Positions 42,781-47,205 of a DNA stretch of 47,205 bases are shown in pieces. The stretch is from an uncultured Faecalibacterium sp. (lineage in GTDB: Bacteria; Bacillota; Clostridia; Oscillospirales; Ruminococcaceae). Numbering within the stretch: position 1 is the first letter of the stretch; each line of letters opens with the position of its first letter. The notes below the pieces were generated by a model. That model searched no databases. It was not told the DNA's origin and saw nothing but the letters and a program-made list of their open reading frames with translations. The stretch spans positions 1 to 47,205 of the forward strand of contig CAKSXW010000012.1 in NCBI GenBank assembly GCA_934518555.1. The letters are read 5' to 3'. The position numbers and the translations under genes are program-made.

Positions 42781-44279
42781 GCAAAGCCAAGTGCATCATG
42801 GTCCAGGGCACCATGAGCGGTGCCGGCAAAAGCCTGCTGTGCACCGCCCTGTGCCGGATCTTTGCCCAGGACGGCTACCGGGTAGCCCCCTTTAAAAGCC
42901 AGAACATGGCCCTTAACAGCTTTGTGACCCGGCAGGGGCTGGAAATGGGCCGGGCCCAGGTGGTGCAGGCCCAGGCTGCCGGGATGGAGCCGGATGTGCG
43001 GATGAACCCCATCCTGCTGAAGCCCAGCAGCGACGTGGGCAGCCAGGTGATCGTCAACGGTCAGGTCCGGGGGCAGATGTCTGCCGCCGCCTACTTCCGC
43101 ATGAAGCGTTCCCTGATCCCGGAAATTCTTTCGGCCTACAACAGCCTGGCGGACCAGGTGGAGATCCTGGTCATCGAGGGGGCCGGCAGCCCTGCGGAGA
43201 TCAACCTGAAGGCCGACGACATCGTGAACATGGGCCTGGCCCAGCTGGTGGACGCCCCGGTGCTGCTGGCAGGAGACATCGACCGAGGCGGTGTGTTCGC
43301 CCAGCTTTACGGCACGGTGGAGCTGCTGGACCCGGCAGAGCGAAAGCGCATCGCCGGGCTGGTGATCAACAAGTTCCGGGGAGATGTGGAGATCCTGCGG
43401 CCGGGCCTGACCATGCTGGAGCAAAAGACCGGGCTGCCGGTGCTGGGGGTGGTGCCCTACCTGCAGGTGGACCTGGAGGACGAGGACTCTCTGTCCCCCC
43501 GGCTGGAGACTGCCGCCGGGGTGCGGCCCCTGGATGTGGCCATCCTGCGGCTGCCCCATGTATCCAACTTTACCGATTTTATGCCCCTGGAGCAGCACCC
43601 CCTGCTGGGGGTCCGGTATGTCCGGGGGCCCCGGCAGCTGGGCAGCCCGGATTTGGTGATCCTGCCCGGCACCAAAAACACGGTGGAGGACCTGCTGTGG
43701 CTGCGGCAGAGCGGCCTGGAGGCAGCAGTGCTGAAGCTGGCGGCCTCCGGCACCCCGGTACTGGGGGTCTGCGGCGGCTACCAGATGCTGGGCCGCACCC
43801 TGGCAGACCCCTTTGGCAGCGAGAGCGGCACCCCCCAGACCCTCCGGGGCCTGGGCCTGCTGCCTACCTGCACCACCTTCGGCCCCCAAAAGCACCGGAG
43901 CCAGGACACCGCCGCCGTTACCGCCGGGCCCTTTGCCGGGGCCGCCCTTGCCGGGTACCAGATCCACGCCGGGCGCACGGTGGTGGAGGGCACCCCCTTC
44001 TGCCGCTTAGCCGACGGCACCCCGGAGGGCTGCACCGCAGGCAATATTTTTGGCACCTACCTCCACGGTCTGTTTGACACCGGGGACCTTACCCAGGCCC
44101 TGGCCCAGTGGCTGTGCCGCCGCAAGGGCCTGGACCCTGCCGGGGCCCAGGTGATCCCCATGGAGGAATACCGCCAGCAGCAGTTCGACCTGCTGGCCCA
44201 GGGCGTTCGGCAGGCTTTGGACCTGCCTGCCCTCTACGCCGCCATGGGCCTGCCGGGCCCGAAAGGAGCAAGCCTATGA
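42777..44279 (+). CDS. cbiP: Cobyric acid synthase (glutamine-hydrolysing)
   Basis: 500 residues; amidates side chains b, d, e and g of adenosylcobyrinate a,c-diamide. N-terminal CIMVQGTMSGAGKSLLCTAL and APFKSQNMALNSFVTRQGLE, VIEGAGSPAEINLKADDIVN, and LLAGDIDRGGVFAQLYGTVE in the synthetase domain; C-terminal glutaminase with VLGVCGGYQMLGRTLADP (nucleophilic Cys), ALAGYQIHAGRT and GTYLHGLFD. The window lacks the adenosyltransferase that must act before this step. Confidence 0.95.
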   Translation: MSKAKCIMVQGTMSGAGKSLLCTALCRIFAQDGYRVAPFKSQNMALNSFVTRQGLEMGRAQVVQAQAAGMEPDVRMNPILLKPSSDVGSQVIVNGQVRGQMSAAAYFRMKRSLIPEILSAYNSLADQVEILVIEGAGSPAEINLKADDIVNMGLAQLVDAPVLLAGDIDRGGVFAQLYGTVELLDPAERKRIAGLVINKFRGDVEILRPGLTMLEQKTGLPVLGVVPYLQVDLEDEDSLSPRLETAAGVRPLDVAILRLPHVSNFTDFMPLEQHPLLGVRYVRGPRQLGSPDLVILPGTKNTVEDLLWLRQSGLEAAVLKLAASGTPVLGVCGGYQMLGRTLADPFGSESGTPQTLRGLGLLPTCTTFGPQKHRSQDTAAVTAGPFAGAALAGYQIHAGRTVVEGTPFCRLADGTPEGCTAGNIFGTYLHGLFDTGDLTQALAQWLCRRKGLDPAGAQVIPMEEYRQQQFDLLAQGVRQALDLPALYAAMGLPGPKGASL

Positions 44280-44950
44280 CCACCCCTCAGCATCACCTCC
44301 CTGCGGACATTGAGCGGACCAGCCTCTCCATCATCACCGCTGAGCTGGCCCAGATGGGCCTGACCCCACCGCCGGACACTGCCCCGGTGGTGCTGCGGGT
44401 CATCCACACCACCGCAGATTTTGATTACGCCCGGAACCTCCGGTTCACCCCCGGGGCGGTGGCAGCCGGGGTGGCGGCTTTGCAGGCCGGGACCCCCATC
44501 ATCACCGACACCAACATGGCCCTGGCTGGCATCACAAAACCGGGGCTGGCCCGGCTGGGCACCCAGGCCCTGTGCTACATGGCGGACCCGGAGGTAGCCG
44601 CCCGGGCCAAAGCCCAGGGCACCACCCGGGCCGTGGCCTCCATGGAACAGGCTGCTGCCCAGCACCCCGGGGCCCTGCTGGCAGTGGGCAACGCGCCCAC
44701 CGCCCTGCTGACCATTGCCCGGCAGATCGAAGCCGGGCTGCGGCCTGCCCTGGTCATCGGAGTGCCGGTGGGTTTTGTGAACGTGGTGGAAAGCAAGCAG
44801 CAGCTGCTGGCGGTGTGCCAGGCCCACGGGGTGCCTGCCATCGTGGCCCTGGGCCGCAAGGGCGGCAGCAACGTGGCCGCCGCCATCTGCAACGCCCTGG
44901 TGTACTCCGCCGCCCAGATGCTGGACCCCACCGCCCGGGGCTGGAATTAA
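44276..44950 (+). CDS. cbiC: Cobalt-precorrin-8 methylmutase
   Basis: 224 residues; moves the C11 methyl group to C12 to give cobyrinate. LRVIHTTADFDYARNLRF holds the catalytic His, followed by GTPIITDTNMALAGITKPGL and AVGNAPTALLTIARQI, VIGVPVGFVNVVESKQQLL and ALGRKGGSNVAAAICNAL. It is the last gene of the cluster, although its product acts in the middle of the pathway, before CbiA. ATGA overlap with cbiP; strong terminator after it. Confidence 0.95.
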   Translation: MTTPQHHLPADIERTSLSIITAELAQMGLTPPPDTAPVVLRVIHTTADFDYARNLRFTPGAVAAGVAALQAGTPIITDTNMALAGITKPGLARLGTQALCYMADPEVAARAKAQGTTRAVASMEQAAAQHPGALLAVGNAPTALLTIARQIEAGLRPALVIGVPVGFVNVVESKQQLLAVCQAHGVPAIVALGRKGGSNVAAAICNALVYSAAQMLDPTARGWN

Positions 44951-44954
44951 AAAA

Positions 44955-44999
44955 GCCGCAGCCTCTCTGCATCAGCAGGGAAAGGCTGCGGCCTTTTTT
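44955..44999. terminator. Bidirectional terminator at the end of the cob operon
   Basis: A 9-bp GC-rich stem (44955-44963 with 44984-44992), with an A run at the left and six T residues at the right. It serves the cob operon and the convergent membrane-protein gene. Confidence 0.85.
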
Positions 45000-45013
45000 G
45001 TCTATACGGGGTC

Positions 45014-45412
45014 TTACTTTTCTTCCGGGTCTGCAGGGTCCTGGGACTGCTGGTCCTTCCGCAGCTGCCGGATCCGCTGTTTTTCGCTCTGGACATGGGG
45101 CCAGGGCCAGCGGAAGCCTTCGTTTTGCTGGCACCAGCGCACCAGGGGGCCAAAGGCAAAGGCCAGACCAAAGACGTACAGCAGCACAAACAGCAGAGCG
45201 TCCAGGGTCACCAGGGCATCCAGAGCACCGATCACCGCCACCACGCAGCCTGCCTTTAAAAAGAACAGGCCGTTCTGGCGGCAATACTCCTCAAAGTGCT
45301 CCGGCTTTACGGCACGGCGGCCCTGGTCCCCCCACACCCGGGGGTTCTTCATCACCGAGTAGCCGTAAAAGACCATCATCAGGCCCAATGTGAGCTGAAA
45401 ACCAAAAAACAT
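45014..45412 (-). CDS. Small membrane protein of unknown function
   Basis: 132 residues with about three hydrophobic segments: FFGFQLTLGLMMVFYGYSVM, LKAGCVVAVIGALDALVTL and LLFVLLYVFGLAFAFGPLV. A charged C-terminal tail (EKQRIRQLRKDQQSQDP) is probably cytoplasmic. I do not recognise the family. The ATG is supported by GAGG 8 nt upstream. It lies 38 bp downstream of lysA on the same strand, so the two may be co-transcribed. Confidence 0.75.
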   Translation of the reverse strand: MFFGFQLTLGLMMVFYGYSVMKNPRVWGDQGRRAVKPEHFEEYCRQNGLFFLKAGCVVAVIGALDALVTLDALLFVLLYVFGLAFAFGPLVRWCQQNEGFRWPWPHVQSEKQRIRQLRKDQQSQDPADPEEK

Positions 45413-45450
45413 GGCAGATACCTCGTTGTTTTTGTGGGAGTGGCCCGGGC

Positions 45451-46737
45451 TCAGTCCTCAAACAGAGGCTTCATGCAGGGCAGAAAATCCAGGGTAGCAA
45501 AGTAATCCCGAGGGGTCTGGGCCCGGCGGATCAGCCGATGGGAGCCGTCCTCACACAGCAGCACCTCAGCGCAGTGGAGCTTGCCGTTGTAGTTGTAGCC
45601 CATAGCGGAGCCGTGGGCCCCGGTATCGTGGATGTAGATCACATCCCCGATGTCGATCTTGGGCAGCATCCGGTCAATGGCAAACTTGTCGTTGTTCTCG
45701 CACAGGCCGCCCACCACGTCGTACTTGTGGTCGCAGGGCTCATTTTCCTTGCCCAGCACAGTGATGTGATGGTAGGCACCGTACATGGCCGGCCGCATCA
45801 GGTTGGCGGCACAGGCATCCAGGCCGATGTACTCCTTGTAGATGTGCTTTTCGTGGATGGCGGTAGCCACCAGAGCACCGTAAGGTCCGGTGGTAAAGCG
45901 GCCCATCTCGGTAAAGATGGCCACATCCCCCATGCCTGCCGGCACCAGGATCTCCTCAAACTTCTGCCGTACCCCCTCGCCAATGGCCAGGATGTCGTTT
46001 TCGGTCTGTTCCGGGCGGTAGGGGATGCCTACGCCACCGGACAGGTTAATCCAGGCAATGTGGGCTCCGGTGGCCTGCTGCACCCGGACTGCCAGCCGGA
46101 ACAGGATGGCGGCCAGCTCCGGGTAATAGGCGTCGGAGATAGTGTTGGAGGCCAGGAAAGCATGGATGCCAAAGTTCTTGGCACCCTTCTTCATGAGCTT
46201 TTTGTAGCTGTCGATGAGCTGCTGCTCGGTCATGCCGTACTTGGCATCCCCGGGCTTGTCCATGACCTGGAAGCCCTCTTCGCTCTCGCCCAGGCTGAAG
46301 GTGCCGCCCGGATTGTAGCGGCAGAACACCGTCTCCGGCACACCGGCCACCCGGTCCAGAAAATCCACCATGGTGGCGTCGTCCAGGTTGATGTAGGCTC
46401 CCAGCCGGGCAGCCTCCTGCATATCCTCCACGGGGGTCTGGTTGGAGGAGAACATGATCTCATTGCCGGTAAAGCCGCAGGCATCGCTGAGCATCAGCTC
46501 TGTCAGGGAGGAGCAATCCACGCCGCAGCCCTCCTCCTTCAGGATCTGAAGGATCACGGGGTTGGGCAGGGCCTTGACGGCAAAATACTCCTTGAAGCCC
46601 TTGTTCCAGCTGAAGGCCTTGTTGATGCGGCGGGCATTTTCCCGGATGCCCTTTTCGTCGTAGATGTGGAAGGGCGTAGGCACGTCCTCCATGATCTGCT
46701 GGGCCATCTCTTGGGTCAGAAACGGTTTCTTTTCCAT
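45451..46737 (-). CDS. lysA: Diaminopimelate decarboxylase
   Basis: A fold-type III PLP decarboxylase of 428 residues that converts meso-diaminopimelate to lysine. EYFAVKALPNPVILQIL carries the PLP lysine, GCGVDCSSLTELMLSDACG and IMFSSNQTPVEDMQEA follow, INLSGGVGIPY is the phosphate-binding loop, and GGLCENNDKFAIDRMLP contains the substrate-site Cys; here the usual CESGD reads CENND. A related carboxynorspermidine or arginine decarboxylase is less likely. GAGGG precedes the ATG with 8-nt spacing, and TATAAAAT at 46753-46760 (minus strand) is a possible -10 box close upstream. Confidence 0.88.
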   Translation of the reverse strand: MEKKPFLTQEMAQQIMEDVPTPFHIYDEKGIRENARRINKAFSWNKGFKEYFAVKALPNPVILQILKEEGCGVDCSSLTELMLSDACGFTGNEIMFSSNQTPVEDMQEAARLGAYINLDDATMVDFLDRVAGVPETVFCRYNPGGTFSLGESEEGFQVMDKPGDAKYGMTEQQLIDSYKKLMKKGAKNFGIHAFLASNTISDAYYPELAAILFRLAVRVQQATGAHIAWINLSGGVGIPYRPEQTENDILAIGEGVRQKFEEILVPAGMGDVAIFTEMGRFTTGPYGALVATAIHEKHIYKEYIGLDACAANLMRPAMYGAYHHITVLGKENEPCDHKYDVVGGLCENNDKFAIDRMLPKIDIGDVIYIHDTGAHGSAMGYNYNGKLHCAEVLLCEDGSHRLIRRAQTPRDYFATLDFLPCMKPLFED

Positions 46738-46791
46738 AATTACATCCCTCTCATTTTATATGCACACGGCCCCTGCCGTGCTGCAGGCAGG

Positions 46792-47205
46792 TCATAGCTT
46801 CAGGTTGCTCCGGGTGGGGGTAAAGGTGGGGATCATCTGTTCCAGCTGCTGCACCACGCCCTCGTCGTTGTGCTCTGCTGCAGCGGCCAGGGCCTGGAGC
46901 TGCTCATAGAACTGGGCCAGGTCGATGTTCCGGGGGCTGGCCACAAAGATCTTGTTGTGTTCGGTGCGGCGCATCTTGCCCTGCTCCTCGTCCATCATCA
47001 GCTCCTCGTAGAGCTTCTCGCCGGGGCGCAGGCCCACGATCTTGATCTCCATGTTCACCCCCGGCTCGTAGCCGTAAAAGCGGATGAGCTGCTTGGCAAG
47101 ATCCATGATCTTGACCGGCTCCCCCATGTCCAGCACATAGATGTTGCCGCTTTCGGCCAGGGCACCGGCCTGCAGCACCAGCTGGGCCGCCTCCGGGATG
47201 GTCAT
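46792..47205 (-). CDS. Nucleotide-sugar epimerase/dehydratase, C-terminal part (CapD/FlaA1 family; 5' end outside window)
   Basis: The last 137 codons of a minus-strand gene that runs off the right edge; the first Met seen is internal. MTIPEAAQLVLQAGALAESG, YVLDMGEPVKIMDLAKQLI, IKIVGLRPGEKLYEELMMDE and KIFVASP are the conserved end of membrane-bound polysaccharide-biosynthesis dehydratases of the CapD/WbpM/FlaA1 type, which modify UDP-sugars for surface glycans. The N-terminal membrane helices and NAD site would be outside the window. Confidence 0.9.
   Translation of the reverse strand: MTIPEAAQLVLQAGALAESGNIYVLDMGEPVKIMDLAKQLIRFYGYEPGVNMEIKIVGLRPGEKLYEELMMDEEQGKMRRTEHNKIFVASPRNIDLAQFYEQLQALAAAAEHNDEGVVQQLEQMIPTFTPTRSNLKL

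Overview
The window comes from a GC-rich, anaerobic, butyrate-forming Firmicute. It most resembles the Faecalibacterium / Gemmiger / Subdoligranulum group of Ruminococcaceae (Oscillospiraceae). The assignment rests on the butyryl-CoA:acetate CoA-transferase at the left edge, the type III glutamine synthetase, the anaerobic (cobalt-early) corrin pathway, the type of orphan ANTAR regulator and the Firmicute-style promoters, terminators and ribosome sites. It is inferred from protein resemblance, not from a search.

Left third (1-15.4 kb): end of the CoA-transferase gene, an AI-2E-type permease, a convergent radical SAM/SPASM protein, a TetR-type regulator, a proC-proB-proA proline operon, a methylglyoxal-synthase-like gene lacking several catalytic residues, a PLP enzyme of the methionine gamma-lyase/YnbB family, an acetyltransferase-murD pair, an orphan oligopeptide-binding lipoprotein and a DnaD-like protein. 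Middle (15.4-24.8 kb): tRNA-Gly(CCC), a CYTH-rhomboid pair, an RlmI-like methyltransferase, a roughly 220-bp inverted repeat, then a nitrogen block: glnN (GSIII), glnA (GSI), an ANTAR antiterminator-type regulator and pyrG. A strong terminator lies in the 5' leader of glnN and overlaps an alternative hairpin with an A1/G4 hexaloop, suggesting ANTAR-controlled antitermination.

Right half (24.8-45.0 kb): a cobalamin riboswitch followed by a 20-gene, about 19.5-kb cobamide cluster, tightly packed and mostly joined by 4-base start/stop overlaps. It encodes a lipid-anchored (exported) CbiK cobaltochelatase, a two-domain surface lipoprotein, a FecB/FecC-type importer whose ATPase is fused to the corrin methyltransferase CbiD, then CbiF, G, H, J, ET, A, CobT, CobU, CobS, a short second CobU-like protein, CobC, CbiB, CobD, CbiP and CbiC. 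CbiL, uroporphyrinogen/sirohydrochlorin synthesis and the corrinoid adenosyltransferase are absent from the window. The layout suggests that metal insertion or tetrapyrrole capture outside the membrane is coupled to import and corrin-ring synthesis inside. The right edge holds a small membrane protein, a diaminopimelate decarboxylase and the C-terminus of a nucleotide-sugar dehydratase.

Three copies of palindromic, MITE-like elements are present. Two are long, related copies in opposite orientation, one of them flanked by a perfect 10-bp direct repeat beside the cob promoter. A third, shorter element supplies the last 19 codons of the acetyltransferase gene. No CRISPR array, prophage block or complete insertion sequence was seen.
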